DNA of 64,000 nt from Geoalkalibacter halelectricus. Its GTDB lineage: Bacteria; Desulfobacterota; Desulfuromonadia; Desulfuromonadales; Geoalkalibacteraceae. How positions within the stretch are numbered: the stretch's first letter is position 1; the number at the start of each line of letters is the position of its first letter. The notes under the pieces were generated by a model that had not been told where the DNA came from, did no database searches, and saw only the letters and a program-made list of their open reading frames with translations. Shown piece by piece: positions 47,834-57,578 of this stretch. The stretch spans positions 2,233,001 through 2,297,000 of the forward strand of contig NZ_CP092109.1 in assembly GCF_025263685.1 (NCBI RefSeq), given 5' to 3'. The position numbers were made by a program, and so were the translations under genes.

Positions 47834-49180
47834 CTAGCGCGTCAGGGTATTTTTCAAGGAATCAATGACCGCGCGCAACTGAAAATCCTCCTCCTGGCAC
47901 TTATCGATTTTTTTAATGGCGTGGATGATGGTGGAGTGATCCTTGCCGCCGAAGCGCTCGCCGATTTCCGGAAAGGACAAGGAGGTCAGATTCCGGGCCA
48001 GGTACATGGCGATCTGACGGGGCAGGACCAGGGCCTTGAGGCGTTTTGGGGATTTAAGGTCGGCCATTTTGATGTTGAAATGGGCCGCCACCGTTTTTTG
48101 GATTTCCTCCACGGTCAGTTCACGGTTTTTTTCCACCAGAATATCCTTGAGCACCTCGCGCGCCATCTCCAGGGTGATAGGGGTGGAAGTCAGGCTGGCG
48201 TAGGCGCCGAGGCGAATCAAAAATCCTTCCAACTCACGTACGTTGCTGGTGACTGAATTGGATAAAAAATAGGCCACGTCCTCAGGCAGGGTGATGGCGT
48301 TTTTTTCCGCTTTCATCTTAAGAATCGCCTGTTTGGTTTCAATATCCGGGGCCTGGATGTCGGCGATCAGGCCCCACTCGAATCGCGAGCGCAGGCGTTC
48401 TTCCAACCCGGGAATATCCTTGGGAAATTTATCCGAGGTGACAACGATCTGCTTGTGCGCTTCGTAGAGGGCGTTGAAGGTGTGGAAGAACTCCTCCTGG
48501 GTACGTTCCTTGCCGGCGATGAACTGCACATCGTCGATGAGCAGAACGTCCATGGATCTGAATTTATTGCGGAATTCGTCCATGCGCGCATAGCGCAGCG
48601 AGTTGATCAACTCGTTCATGAACTTTTCTGAGGCGTAGTAGCACACCCGCATGTCCGGGTTCTTCTTTAAAATAGCGTTGCCGATAGCGTTGACCAGATG
48701 GGTTTTACCCAAACCGACGCCGCCATAAATGAAGAGAGGATTATAGGTGGTCGCCGGGTTGTTGGCCACGGCCATGGCCGCGGCATGGGCGAATTGATTG
48801 GACGACCCGGACACGAAGTCGTTGAAGACGTAGCGTGGATTGAGGTTGGAGGGAAAAAATTCCGGTTTTTTCTGAGCGAGTATTTCCCTGGCCGGGGCGG
48901 CGGGCGGCTCGGGATTCTCAGCCTGGTCGCTGGAATTTTCCGGCTTGCCCACCTCGAGGATGACCTGATAATCCACCGCCCCTAAAGTCGAGAGCGCCTG
49001 CTCGATGCGTGCGACATAATTGTCGCGGATCCAATCGAGAAAAAAGCGGTTGGGAACCTGGAGATAGACCATGGATTTATCCGCGCGCACAAAGCGAATC
49101 GGCTTGATCCAGGTCGAGAACAATTGAGGGCTCAGGGATTCCTTGATATGTTCGAGAGCTTCTTGCCAGAGTCGGTCCAT
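47834..49180 (-). CDS. dnaA: Chromosomal replication initiator DnaA
   Basis: 448 residues from ATG 49180. Domain I (DnaB/DiaA contact) 1-80, a short linker, and domain III AAA+ with Walker A GGVGLGKT at 153-160 and Walker B LLIDDVQFI. Domain IV carries the box-recognition signature SFPEIGERFGGKDHSTIIHAIKKI near the C-terminus. It melts oriC. It is transcribed away from rpmH, the usual divergent arrangement. Confidence 0.98.
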   Translation of the reverse strand: MDRLWQEALEHIKESLSPQLFSTWIKPIRFVRADKSMVYLQVPNRFFLDWIRDNYVARIEQALSTLGAVDYQVILEVGKPENSSDQAENPEPPAAPAREILAQKKPEFFPSNLNPRYVFNDFVSGSSNQFAHAAAMAVANNPATTYNPLFIYGGVGLGKTHLVNAIGNAILKKNPDMRVCYYASEKFMNELINSLRYARMDEFRNKFRSMDVLLIDDVQFIAGKERTQEEFFHTFNALYEAHKQIVVTSDKFPKDIPGLEERLRSRFEWGLIADIQAPDIETKQAILKMKAEKNAITLPEDVAYFLSNSVTSNVRELEGFLIRLGAYASLTSTPITLEMAREVLKDILVEKNRELTVEEIQKTVAAHFNIKMADLKSPKRLKALVLPRQIAMYLARNLTSLSFPEIGERFGGKDHSTIIHAIKKIDKCQEEDFQLRAVIDSLKNTLTR

Positions 49181-49499
49181 AGTCGCTGTGATCGATGAGT
49201 GGAAGGGATTAGTGGCATGGCTGGCGCCAGGACCGGCGCGATGGGTTGCCAACAGGTTGTCAACACCTGTGGAAAACCCGGAAAATCCATGAAATATACG
49301 AAAAATTCATCAAAAATCGAAGTTCCCAAAGTTAACAGAGGGGTCGATTTATTTCAAGATTTTTTCTGCCCCGGGATCTCTCCCATACCGGCGAGGGTCG
49401 GAGAAGTTGGCAAAGGTTGTTGACTTTTGATGACAAATATGATTCAAATGCCTCTTTCCTACGTTTATTTCCACAGATTGCTTGAAGGAGTGGCTAGTA
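49181..49499. other. dnaA-rpmH divergent spacer, second origin candidate
   Basis: 319 bp with no gene. It holds TGTGGAAAA (49268-49276) and ATTTCCACA (49467-49475), an imperfect palindrome ACAGGTTGTCAACACCTGT near 49253, and AT-rich tracts at 49286-49362. Promoters for dnaA and rpmH must lie here. Fewer and poorer boxes than the dnaN-dnaA spacer, so the latter is the better origin candidate. Confidence 0.4.
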
Positions 49500-49652
49500 A
49501 TGTCCAAGCGTACCTATCAGCCGAGTCGCATTCGGCGCAAAAGAACCCATGGTTTCCGCAAGCGGATGCTGACCAGCAAGGGCCAGCAAGTCCTGAAGCG
49601 CCGTCGCGCCAAGGGCCGTCATCGTCTGGTGGTGGAGATTCCCAAGAAGTAG
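49500..49652 (+). CDS. rpmH: Ribosomal protein L34 (bL34)
   Basis: 50 residues, almost entirely basic: [20 protein letters not shown] and [18 protein letters not shown] lies 10 bases before ATG 49500. Component of the large ribosomal subunit. It is read in a different frame from the longer open frame that covers rnpA. First gene of the rightward rpmH-rnpA-yidD-yidC-mnmE run. Confidence 0.97.
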   Translation: MSKRTYQPSRIRRKRTHGFRKRMLTSKGQQVLKRRRAKGRHRLVVEIPKK

Positions 49653-49660
49653 TTTTGCGC

Positions 49661-50005
49661 GTGGATAAGGCGAGACGTTTTGCGCTGCCCGACGCGGCAC
49701 GTATCAAAACCGGAAAAGAGTTTTCTCTTATTCGTAAGCGGGGGCGTTTGTATCGAACGCCCCACTTTCTTGTCTATACCTTGAAAAATCCCTCCGGTCA
49801 GGGCCGACTGGGTCTCACCGTCAGCCGCAAGGTCGGCAACGCGATTCGGCGCAATCGGGTCAAACGGGTGTTGCGGGAATGCTTTCGCCTTTATCTGCGT
49901 CACCAGGTGGGGGGCTACGATGTGTCGATTATCGCGCGACCGGGAGCCCACCTCCTGAGTCTTGCACAGGTCCTTGAGGAAATGCAGGGGCGGTTCGGCG
50001 GGTGA
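49661..50005 (+). CDS. rnpA: Ribonuclease P protein component
   Basis: 114 residues from GTG 49661. [23 protein letters not shown] and the RNA-binding signature [15 protein letters not shown] are diagnostic. It assists RNase P RNA in tRNA 5' processing. GTG is chosen over TTG 49655 for spacing to AAGAAG. The start codon region also reads GTGGATAAG, a DnaA-box-like sequence. It follows rpmH by 8 bases. Confidence 0.95.
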   Translation: MDKARRFALPDAARIKTGKEFSLIRKRGRLYRTPHFLVYTLKNPSGQGRLGLTVSRKVGNAIRRNRVKRVLRECFRLYLRHQVGGYDVSIIARPGAHLLSLAQVLEEMQGRFGG

Positions 50006-50024
50006 ACAAGACAAGGTCCTCGAC

Positions 50025-50234
50025 ATGCGCACTCTCTGCCTGGGTCTGATCCGATTCTATCAATACTTTCTGTCCCCGCTTCTAGGTCCTTCCTGCCGAT
50101 TCCATCCCACGTGTTCCCAATACAGCCTGGAAGCCATCAGCAAGTACGGTGTGCTCAAGGGCCTGGTGTTGGGAACCCGGCGATTACTTAAATGTCATCC
50201 CTTTCATCCTGGCGGTTTCGATCCCCTGCCCTAA
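50025..50234 (+). CDS. yidD: Membrane protein insertion efficiency factor YidD
   Basis: 69 residues from ATG 50025. [31 protein letters not shown] and the C-terminal [14 protein letters not shown] are family signatures with the conserved Cys. It helps YidC/Sec insert membrane proteins. AAGGTCC lies before the start. Located 19 bases after rnpA and 32 before yidC. Confidence 0.96.
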   Translation: MRTLCLGLIRFYQYFLSPLLGPSCRFHPTCSQYSLEAISKYGVLKGLVLGTRRLLKCHPFHPGGFDPLP

Positions 50235-50266
50235 CTCCTTGATACGATACTTCGCGGAGCCAATCC

Positions 50267-51865
50267 ATGGAAAATAAAAATACCCTGATCGCCATCCTCC
50301 TGATGCTCGTTGTGTGGATCGGTTTTACCGTTCTCTACCCGCCACCAACGGCGCCGCCCGTGACTGATGAGGACTCTGTCGTCGCTTCTGCCGAAACGCG
50401 TGCCGAGGCTCCTGATCGTTCCTTGGCGCCGGTGGATGGCATTGCGCCCCTGGACCCACCGGCCGTGGCTCGGATACTTGAGGTCGTCACCGACAAGGTG
50501 CGCATGGAGATTGAGGAGCATACCGCCACCATTCGGCGCATCGAGTTGCTTCAATATCAGGAAACCATGGCTGCCGATGCTTCTCCGGTGGTGGTCCTCG
50601 ATACGCTGGGAATCACCCGCGGGACCTTGCAACTCGGCGGTACCGATGGATTCAGCGGCGCTAACCAGGCGACTTTCTCCCTGGTCGATCGGCCCGGGGA
50701 CACCCTGCGGCTTGCCGCCGGGGAGAGCCGGGAACTGGTGTTTCAGGGCCAAATCACCGATGGGGTCGTGGTACGCAAGATTATTACCCTGTCCGGAGAT
50801 TCCTATCAGGTTCCCGTATCCGTCGAGCTCGTTCATCAGGGCGCCTCACCCCTCTCCGGAAATATATCCCTGACCCTGGTGCAGCCCTGGGATGAGAGCA
50901 TGGCCGGTACCATGTATGAGTTTGTCGGTCCCAGCACCCATGCCGGAGGGAAAAAACGCAAAGACAAGGTTGACGATCTGCGCCGCGGCGAATCCATCTA
51001 TACCCAGGATGTGTTGTGGACCGGGTTCGAGAAGAAATACTTCTTCAACGGACTGGTGACTTTGGACCAGGGCGCCGAGCGCGCGCGGGTCTTTCGTGTC
51101 AACGATGTGATCGGCAATTCCCTGGTGACGCCCTATCAAACCCTGCAGCCAGGCGAGAGAATGGAGTTTGAGTTTTTCGCCTTTTTTGGCCCCAAGGACT
51201 TCAATCTGCTTCAATCCCTCGGCCATCAACTCAGCGATGCCGTCGACTTCGGCTTTTTTGGCTTTCTAGCGCGTCCCTTGCTGCATGTCCTGGTGTTCTT
51301 TAACGGCTTTTTGCACAATTTCGGGCTGGCCATCATTTTGCTGACGGTCATCATCAAGATTCTTTTCTGGCCGCTGACGCAAAAAAGTTTCAACTCCATG
51401 AAGGCCATGCAGAAACTGCAGCCCGAGATGCAGAAACTGCGCGAAAAATACAAGGAAGATAAGCAGCGCATGAACCTGGAGCTGATGAACCTCTATAAGG
51501 AGCATCGGGTCAATCCCCTCGGCGGCTGCCTGCCCATGTTGGTACAGATTCCGGTCTTTTTCGCCCTCTACAAGGTCTTGATGGTCTCCATCGAAATGCG
51601 CCACGCTCATTTCTTTTTGTGGATTACCGACCTCTCGGCCAAGGATCCGTTTTACGTTACGCCGCTGCTCATGGGCGCCTCCATGTTCCTGCAGCAAAAG
51701 CTGACCCCCACTACCCTGGACCCGATTCAGGCGAAGATTTTTCTGGCCATGCCCATCATCTTCACCGTGTTGTTCCTGAATTTCCCCGCAGGGTTGGTTC
51801 TTTACTGGCTGGTCAATAATGTTTTGACCATCGGACAGCAGGTCATGATTCATCGGAAGAAATAA
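50267..51865 (+). CDS. yidC: Membrane protein insertase YidC
   Basis: 532 residues. N-terminal helix NTLIAILLMLVVWIGF, a large periplasmic beta domain (about 60-320), and the conserved C-terminal insertase core with five helices (GLAIILLTVIIKILFWPLTQKSFNSM, NPLGGCLPMLVQIPVFFALYKVL). It inserts Sec-dependent and Sec-independent membrane proteins. The mnmE start follows directly. The jag/khpB gene usually found between yidC and mnmE is absent. Confidence 0.98.
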   Translation: MENKNTLIAILLMLVVWIGFTVLYPPPTAPPVTDEDSVVASAETRAEAPDRSLAPVDGIAPLDPPAVARILEVVTDKVRMEIEEHTATIRRIELLQYQETMAADASPVVVLDTLGITRGTLQLGGTDGFSGANQATFSLVDRPGDTLRLAAGESRELVFQGQITDGVVVRKIITLSGDSYQVPVSVELVHQGASPLSGNISLTLVQPWDESMAGTMYEFVGPSTHAGGKKRKDKVDDLRRGESIYTQDVLWTGFEKKYFFNGLVTLDQGAERARVFRVNDVIGNSLVTPYQTLQPGERMEFEFFAFFGPKDFNLLQSLGHQLSDAVDFGFFGFLARPLLHVLVFFNGFLHNFGLAIILLTVIIKILFWPLTQKSFNSMKAMQKLQPEMQKLREKYKEDKQRMNLELMNLYKEHRVNPLGGCLPMLVQIPVFFALYKVLMVSIEMRHAHFFLWITDLSAKDPFYVTPLLMGASMFLQQKLTPTTLDPIQAKIFLAMPIIFTVLFLNFPAGLVLYWLVNNVLTIGQQVMIHRKK

Positions 51866-51866
51866 T

Positions 51867-53240
51867 TTGGATTACGCCGATCGTGCCACTATCGTCGGTC
51901 CCGCCACGGTGTTTGGTCAGGGCGGAATCGGCATTGTCCGCATCTCCGGGGACGCGGCTCGCGGGCTCATGGAGCGCTTTTTTCACCCCCGGCGGCCGGT
52001 GGTCGGCCTTGACAGCCATCGCTTCTATTACGGTGTTTTTGGGCCCAGTGCCCAGGATCCCATTGATGAAGTGATGGCTGTTTTCATGCAGGCCCCCCAT
52101 TCCTATACCCGCGAGGATGTGGTGGAGATTCATTGCCACGGCTCGGCGGTCGTGGGGCGGCGCGTGATTGAAGCGTTGGTCGGCGCCGGGTGCCGTCTTG
52201 CTCATCCGGGCGAATTCACCTTGCGCGCTTTTCTTAACGGGCGGATCGATCTAAGTCAGGCCGAGGGGGTGATGGAATTGATCAACTCCCACAGCCTGCT
52301 TGGGCAACGCCAAGCCTTGCGTCATTTGCAGGGCGCCCTCGGGCTGCGCTGCCAGGGCTTGCGCGAGGCCCTGTGTCAAGCACTGGCCGTGGTTGAGGCC
52401 TGGATTGACTTTCCCGAGGAGGATCTTGATTCGGAGTCCGAGACACGCATTCATGGCCTGGTCGGCGACGCCCTTGCTCAGATCGAAGGGTTGGTGGCCA
52501 GTTTTCAAGCCGGACGTATTCTGCGTGAGGGCGTTGCGGTATTGATCCTGGGACGCCCTAACGTGGGAAAGAGTTCTCTTCTCAACGCTCTTCTGGGCAG
52601 CGATCGCGCCATCGTCACCGACCTTCCCGGCACCACCCGCGACACTCTCGAAGAGCACATGGATCTTGGCGGTTTGCGGGTTCGTTTCATCGACAGTGCC
52701 GGTTTGCGCCAGAGCTGTGATCCCATCGAGCAGGAAGGGGTGCGGCGCAGCCGCGCCAAGATCAGCGAAGCCGACCTGATTCTCTTTTTGGTCGATGGGC
52801 ATCAGGGTCTGACCGCTGAGGATCTGGACACCTATGCCCTTTGTGATCCCGCCAAGGTTTTTTTGGTCAGCAATAAATGCGATCTGGGTCTCAAGCCCTT
52901 GGACGAGAAACTGCCCGCAGCTGCTTTTGTGCATCTGTCCGCGCGCACCGGGCAGGGCTTGGAGGAGTTGCGCGCGGCGATTCGCGGATTCTTTCTCGAT
53001 CAATCCAGTCTGGCCGGTGAAGAAGAGCTGTATGTGACCGAAGAGCGTCACCGCGACTGTTTGCAACGCTGTGCTGCGAGCCTGCGGCGGGCCCTGGAAG
53101 CCCATGAGGGCGGCTTGTCCCTGGAATTCGTTGCTCTGGAATTGCGCCAGGGGCTTGATCACCTGGGCGAAATTACTGGGGAAACCGCCCCTGATGAAAT
53201 CATAAATCGAATTTTTTCCCAGTTCTGTATTGGAAAGTAA
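51867..53240 (+). CDS. mnmE: tRNA modification GTPase MnmE (TrmE)
   Basis: 457 residues starting at TTG 51867, 1 base after the yidC stop; no ATG or GTG fits the conserved N-terminus DRATIVGPATVFGQGGIGIVRISG. GTPase motifs: GRPNVGKSS, DLPGTTRDT, DSAGLR and NKCD; C-terminal CIGK is the catalytic-loop Cys. With MnmG it makes cmnm5U34 in tRNA. Translation is probably coupled to yidC. Confidence 0.97.
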   Translation: MDYADRATIVGPATVFGQGGIGIVRISGDAARGLMERFFHPRRPVVGLDSHRFYYGVFGPSAQDPIDEVMAVFMQAPHSYTREDVVEIHCHGSAVVGRRVIEALVGAGCRLAHPGEFTLRAFLNGRIDLSQAEGVMELINSHSLLGQRQALRHLQGALGLRCQGLREALCQALAVVEAWIDFPEEDLDSESETRIHGLVGDALAQIEGLVASFQAGRILREGVAVLILGRPNVGKSSLLNALLGSDRAIVTDLPGTTRDTLEEHMDLGGLRVRFIDSAGLRQSCDPIEQEGVRRSRAKISEADLILFLVDGHQGLTAEDLDTYALCDPAKVFLVSNKCDLGLKPLDEKLPAAAFVHLSARTGQGLEELRAAIRGFFLDQSSLAGEEELYVTEERHRDCLQRCAASLRRALEAHEGGLSLEFVALELRQGLDHLGEITGETAPDEIINRIFSQFCIGK

Positions 53241-53246
53241 GCGCAA

Positions 53247-53262
53247 TGTTTCACGTGAAACA
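53247..53262. promoter_or_regulatory. parS centromere site (perfect palindrome)
   Basis: TGTTTCACGTGAAACA is the exact 16-bp consensus bound by chromosomal ParB. It lies in the mnmE-mnmG gap, about 3.4 kb from parB and 4 kb from dnaA. Confidence 0.95.
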
Positions 53263-53295
53263 CTGCGCCTAAGTTGTCGGCTTTGGAGAAAAATC

Positions 53296-55158
53296 ATGTT
53301 TCCCGTTCATGGAAAGAGCTACGAGGTGATTGTCGTCGGCGCCGGTCATGCCGGTTGTGAGGCAGCCCTGGCGGCGGCCCGCCTGGGGTGCGCGACCCTG
53401 TTGCTGACCATGAATATGGATACCGTGGGTTTGATGTCGTGCAATCCGGCCATCGGCGGATTGGCCAAGGGGCATCTGGTCAAGGAAATCGATGCTCTAG
53501 GTGGAGAGATGGGCCACAATGTCGACGCCACCGGCATCCAGTTTCGAACCCTGAATACCAAAAAGGGGCCCGCGGTGCGTGCCTCGCGCGCCCAGGCGGA
53601 TCGCAATCTGTACCGCATGCGCATGAAGCAGGTGGTTGAGGATCAGCCCGGTTTGGACCTGAAGCAGGGCAGTGTAAAATCCCTGCTGCTGGAAGGAACT
53701 AGGGTGGTCGGCGTGACCACCCGCGAAGGCTTGAGTTTTGCCGGGCGCACCGTGATTCTGACCACCGGCACCTTCCTTCAGGGGTTGGTGCATGTGGGGT
53801 TGACCAATTTTCCCTCGGGGCGGGCGGGCGAGCCGCCCTCCGAGGGAATTTCCGATCAGTTGCGTGCCCTGGGTCTCAGGGTCGGGCGGCTAAAAACCGG
53901 AACACCGGCGCGTCTTGACGCCAACAGTATTGATTTTTCCCGCCTCGAGGCGCAACCGGGAGACGACCCGCCGCGTCCCTTCTCCTTCATGACGCGGCAG
54001 ATCACCACCCCGCAGGTGCCCTGTCATATCACCTACACCAATGCTCGCACTCATGACATCATCCGTGCCGGCCTTGATCGCTCGCCCCTCTACACGGGGA
54101 AGATTTCCGGAGTCGGAGCACGTTACTGCCCGTCCATCGAGGACAAGGTCATGCGCTTTCCGGAGAAGGAACAGCATCAGGTTTTTCTTGAGCCCGAGGG
54201 TCTCGGAACTCGCGAGGTGTATCCCAATGGGGTCTCCACCTCCCTGCCCCCCGATGTGCAACTGGCCTTTCTGCGCACCATTGCCGGACTTGAGCGGGTC
54301 GAGATCATGCGCCCCGGTTATGCCATCGAATATGATTTTTTTCCGCCGACCCAGCTGCGTCCGACCCTGGAAACGCGCGCCATCGCCGGTCTCTACCATG
54401 CCGGTCAGGTCAACGGCACTTCCGGATATGAGGAGGCGGCGGCCCAGGGGTTGGTCGCAGGCATCAACGCCGCCTTGGCCTGTCGCGGAACCGAGCCTCT
54501 GGTGTTGACCCGCGACAGCTCCTATATCGGTGTTCTGATCGACGATCTGGTGACCCTGGGCACCGAGGAGCCTTATCGCATGTTTACCTCACGCTCGGAA
54601 TACCGCCTGCTGCTGCGCGAGGACAACGCCGATGAGCGCCTCACCCCTCTGGGCCGTAAGATGGGTCTGGTGGATGAGCAGCGCTGGCGCCAATTCTGTA
54701 CCAAGCAGGACCAGGTGCGGCGGGGGCGGGACTTGCTGGCCGGGCAGCGGATTCGGCCGGCCCAATCCGAGATTCTGGAGCGCCTGGGTCTTGGAGAGAT
54801 GAAAAATGCCCGAACCCTGGAGGAGCTTCTGCGCCGCCCCGAGGTCAGTCTCGTCGATCTGCGCGACCTTGAGCCGGAATTGGGAACTCTACCGCCGGCG
54901 GTAGCCGAGCAGTTGGAGATTCGTACCAAATACGCCGGCTACATCGCCCGCCAGCAGGAGATGGTGGAGCGCTTTCGTCGCACCGAGGAGGTGCGGATTC
55001 CGGAAGGTTTTGATTATCGCGCCGTTGCGGGGCTGACCGCCGAGGTGCGCGAAAAGCTCGACCGGGTGCGGCCCCTGACTCTGGGACAAGCATCGCGCAT
55101 ATCCGGAGTGACTCCCGCGGCTCTGGCCATTTTATCAGTGGCCCTGCGGAGGCGCTGA
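53296..55158 (+). CDS. mnmG: tRNA uridine-5-carboxymethylaminomethyl modification enzyme MnmG (GidA)
   Basis: 620 residues from ATG 53296 with GGAGAA upstream. FAD site VIVVGAGHAGCEAALAAARLG, SCNPAIGGLAKGHLVKEIDALGG, and TSRSEYRLLLREDNAD in the tRNA-binding domain. Works with MnmE. The frame is open 22 codons further upstream across parS, but no conserved residues are encoded there. rsmG begins 2 bases after the stop. Confidence 0.98.
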   Translation: MFPVHGKSYEVIVVGAGHAGCEAALAAARLGCATLLLTMNMDTVGLMSCNPAIGGLAKGHLVKEIDALGGEMGHNVDATGIQFRTLNTKKGPAVRASRAQADRNLYRMRMKQVVEDQPGLDLKQGSVKSLLLEGTRVVGVTTREGLSFAGRTVILTTGTFLQGLVHVGLTNFPSGRAGEPPSEGISDQLRALGLRVGRLKTGTPARLDANSIDFSRLEAQPGDDPPRPFSFMTRQITTPQVPCHITYTNARTHDIIRAGLDRSPLYTGKISGVGARYCPSIEDKVMRFPEKEQHQVFLEPEGLGTREVYPNGVSTSLPPDVQLAFLRTIAGLERVEIMRPGYAIEYDFFPPTQLRPTLETRAIAGLYHAGQVNGTSGYEEAAAQGLVAGINAALACRGTEPLVLTRDSSYIGVLIDDLVTLGTEEPYRMFTSRSEYRLLLREDNADERLTPLGRKMGLVDEQRWRQFCTKQDQVRRGRDLLAGQRIRPAQSEILERLGLGEMKNARTLEELLRRPEVSLVDLRDLEPELGTLPPAVAEQLEIRTKYAGYIARQQEMVERFRRTEEVRIPEGFDYRAVAGLTAEVREKLDRVRPLTLGQASRISGVTPAALAILSVALRRR

Positions 55159-55159
55159 C

Positions 55160-55807
55160 ATGGCTGAGCTTAATGTGCTTGCCGCGCAATTGGCGCACCT
55201 GGGTTTGGATATCTTGCCTGAGCACCAGGAGCAGTTACTGCGCTTTCAGCGCGAACTGCTGAGCTGGAACCGCAAATTCAATCTCACAGCGATCAGGGAT
55301 CAGGCGCAAAGCATTGAAAAGCACCTGGTAGATTCCCTTACCCCCCTGCCTTTGCTCGAAGGGAGCCGCCGGCTTCTCGACCTGGGTTCCGGCCCTGGCT
55401 TGCCGGCCATTCCCCTCAAAATCGTTCGCCCGGCCCTCGGTATTGTTTCGGTGGAGGCGCAGGAGAAAAAGATCCTCTTTCAGCGCCATGTCGCCCGCCT
55501 TCTCGGCTTGCGGGATTTTACCCCGGTGCGCGCGCGGATCGAGGAGTTTGGCAAGGATGCGGCCCAGGGCGGCGCCTACGACCTGGTGATCGCGCGCGCC
55601 CTGGCGCGCACGGAACAGCTTCTGGCCTGGGCGGCACCTTTTCTTGCTGGGGGGGGACGCCTGATTGCCATGAAGGCTCAGGAGGAGGATGGGAATCTTG
55701 CGCAACTGGCAACCCTCAGCGGCTTTGAATGGACGGAGCGCAGTGAACTGCTGCTTCCCGCTAGCGGTGCGCAGCGGCGTTTGGATGTTTTTACGCGGGT
55801 TGGGTAA
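55160..55807 (+). CDS. rsmG: 16S rRNA (guanine527-N7)-methyltransferase RsmG (GidB)
   Basis: 215 residues. FNLTAIRD and HLVDSL, then the SAM motif LLDLGSGPGLPAIPLKI, then ARALARTEQLLAW. It methylates G527 of 16S rRNA; loss gives low-level streptomycin resistance in other bacteria. It begins 2 bases after mnmG. Confidence 0.96.
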   Translation: MAELNVLAAQLAHLGLDILPEHQEQLLRFQRELLSWNRKFNLTAIRDQAQSIEKHLVDSLTPLPLLEGSRRLLDLGSGPGLPAIPLKIVRPALGIVSVEAQEKKILFQRHVARLLGLRDFTPVRARIEEFGKDAAQGGAYDLVIARALARTEQLLAWAAPFLAGGGRLIAMKAQEEDGNLAQLATLSGFEWTERSELLLPASGAQRRLDVFTRVG

Positions 55808-55896
55808 ACCGAGCCGGGTGAAAAATCTGTTACCAGCCCGCCGCTCCCTTGTGTTAGAGTGTCTACCTTGATTTTTCCGCAAGGAGTTGCAGCCAT

Positions 55897-56661
55897 ATGG
55901 CCAAGATCATAGCGATCGCCAACCAAAAGGGGGGCGTCGGCAAGACCACCACCGCAGTCAATCTGGCCGCCTCCTTGGCGGCTGCGGAAAAGCGCACCTT
56001 GCTGGTGGACATGGATCCCCAGGCCAATGCCTGCACCGGGCTTGGCATCGACAAGTCGCGCCTCAATGCCACGGTCTATCATGCCCTGCTCGGTGAGGTG
56101 GATACTCGCGAGATTATCTTGCCCACCGATTTGGACCTCTTGCGGGTGTTGCCTTCCAACACCGATCTGATCGGGGCGGAGATTGAACTGGTGACCGCCC
56201 TGGCGCGCGAGGTCAAGCTCAAGAGCGCTCTGGAGCCCCTGCGCAACGATTTCGATTTCATGGTCATCGATTGCCCACCGTCCCTGGGCTTGCTGACGGT
56301 CAACGCCCTGACCGCGGCGGATTCGGTTCTGGTGCCTCTGCAGTGCGAGTTCTACGCCATGGAGGGGCTGTCCCAATTGATGAACACCATTCGCATCATC
56401 AAGGCCCAGCTCAATCCTCGCCTAGCCATTCACGGAATTTTGCTGACCATGTTCGATGGGCGCAACAACCTCTCCCATCAGGTCTCCGAGGAGATCCGTA
56501 CCCACTTCGACGGCAAGGTTTTCCACACCGTTATCCCGCGCAACGTGCGCCTCTCAGAAGCGCCCAGTCATGGTCTGCCAGTGCTGCTCTACGATGTGAA
56601 TTCAAAGGGCACCGCCGCCTATCTGGACTTGGCGCGCGAAATCATCGGCATGGGAGGCTAG
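55897..56661 (+). CDS. parA: Chromosome-partitioning ATPase ParA (Soj)
   Basis: 254 residues. Deviant Walker A KGGVGKTTTAVNLA at 11-24 with the signature Lys, LLVDMDPQANACTGLG, and VIDCPPSLGLLT. Chromosomal type without an N-terminal DNA-binding extension. It drives ParB-parS segregation. AAGGAGTTG precedes ATG. parB starts 1 base after the stop. Confidence 0.97.
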   Translation: MAKIIAIANQKGGVGKTTTAVNLAASLAAAEKRTLLVDMDPQANACTGLGIDKSRLNATVYHALLGEVDTREIILPTDLDLLRVLPSNTDLIGAEIELVTALAREVKLKSALEPLRNDFDFMVIDCPPSLGLLTVNALTAADSVLVPLQCEFYAMEGLSQLMNTIRIIKAQLNPRLAIHGILLTMFDGRNNLSHQVSEEIRTHFDGKVFHTVIPRNVRLSEAPSHGLPVLLYDVNSKGTAAYLDLAREIIGMGG

Positions 56662-56662
56662 G

Positions 56663-57532
56663 ATGGCCAAGCGACCGGCATTGGGACGAGGCATGGGCGC
56701 GTTGCTGGGCTCGGCGGCCAGCCCTCCGGAACGAAAATATTTCCATTGCCCCCTGGAGGAACTGCGGCCCCACGCGGGCCAGCCGCGCAAGAGCTTCAAT
56801 GACGCCAAAATGGAGGAACTGGTCGCCTCCATTCGCGAAAAGGGCATCATCCAGCCCCTGGTGGTGCGGCGTCAGGAGGATCATTATCAAATCATAGCCG
56901 GGGAGCGACGCTGGCGCGCGGCACAGAAAGCCGGCCTCACCGAAGTCCCCGTGGTGATTCAGGACGTCTCCGAGGACTGGGCGTTGGAGATGGCCCTGAT
57001 CGAGAACATCCAGCGCGAGGACCTTAATCCCATCGAGGAGGCCGAGGCTTACCGCAACCTGGTGAGCAATTTCGACTTGACCCAGGAAGAGGTGGCGCGC
57101 CGGGTCGGCAAGGACCGCTCCTCGGTGGCCAATGCCATGCGTCTACTGCGTCTGCCCGAAGCGGTGCGCGGGGATCTGCTCGCCAACCGGCTGAGCATGG
57201 GGCATGCCCGGGCCCTGCTGGCACTCGACAGCGACGAGGATATTCTTGAAGCCAACCAGGAGTTACAGCGCAAGAACCTCTCGGTGCGCGAGGTCGAGGC
57301 GCTGGTCAAGCGCATTAAGTCCTTTGGCCTCACCCCCCCAAAAACCGCCCGCGGCAACGCAACGGATCCACAGTTGGAAAAACTCGCCGAGGGTCTCAAG
57401 GAGGTGCTCGGCGCCCGAGTGCGCATTGCCGCGCAAGGCAAAAAGGGCGGCCGGATCGAGATATCCTATCAATCCGCCGAGGATCTCCAGCGCCTGACCG
57501 GCCTGCTTGGGCTCTCCGGCAGCGACGACTGA
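56663..57532 (+). CDS. parB: Chromosome-partitioning protein ParB (Spo0J)
   Basis: 289 residues. N-terminal ParA-stimulating peptide AKRPALGRGMGALLG, CTPase/clamp motif GERRWRAAQKAGL, central HTH (TQEEVARRVGKDRSSVANAMRLLRLP) and C-terminal dimerisation domain. It binds the parS sites at 53247 and perhaps 45315. Confidence 0.97.
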   Translation: MAKRPALGRGMGALLGSAASPPERKYFHCPLEELRPHAGQPRKSFNDAKMEELVASIREKGIIQPLVVRRQEDHYQIIAGERRWRAAQKAGLTEVPVVIQDVSEDWALEMALIENIQREDLNPIEEAEAYRNLVSNFDLTQEEVARRVGKDRSSVANAMRLLRLPEAVRGDLLANRLSMGHARALLALDSDEDILEANQELQRKNLSVREVEALVKRIKSFGLTPPKTARGNATDPQLEKLAEGLKEVLGARVRIAAQGKKGGRIEISYQSAEDLQRLTGLLGLSGSDD

Positions 57533-57578
57533 CCCGAGGCTTGGGTCTTCTCAACCGATTAAGGAACCAACGACGATC

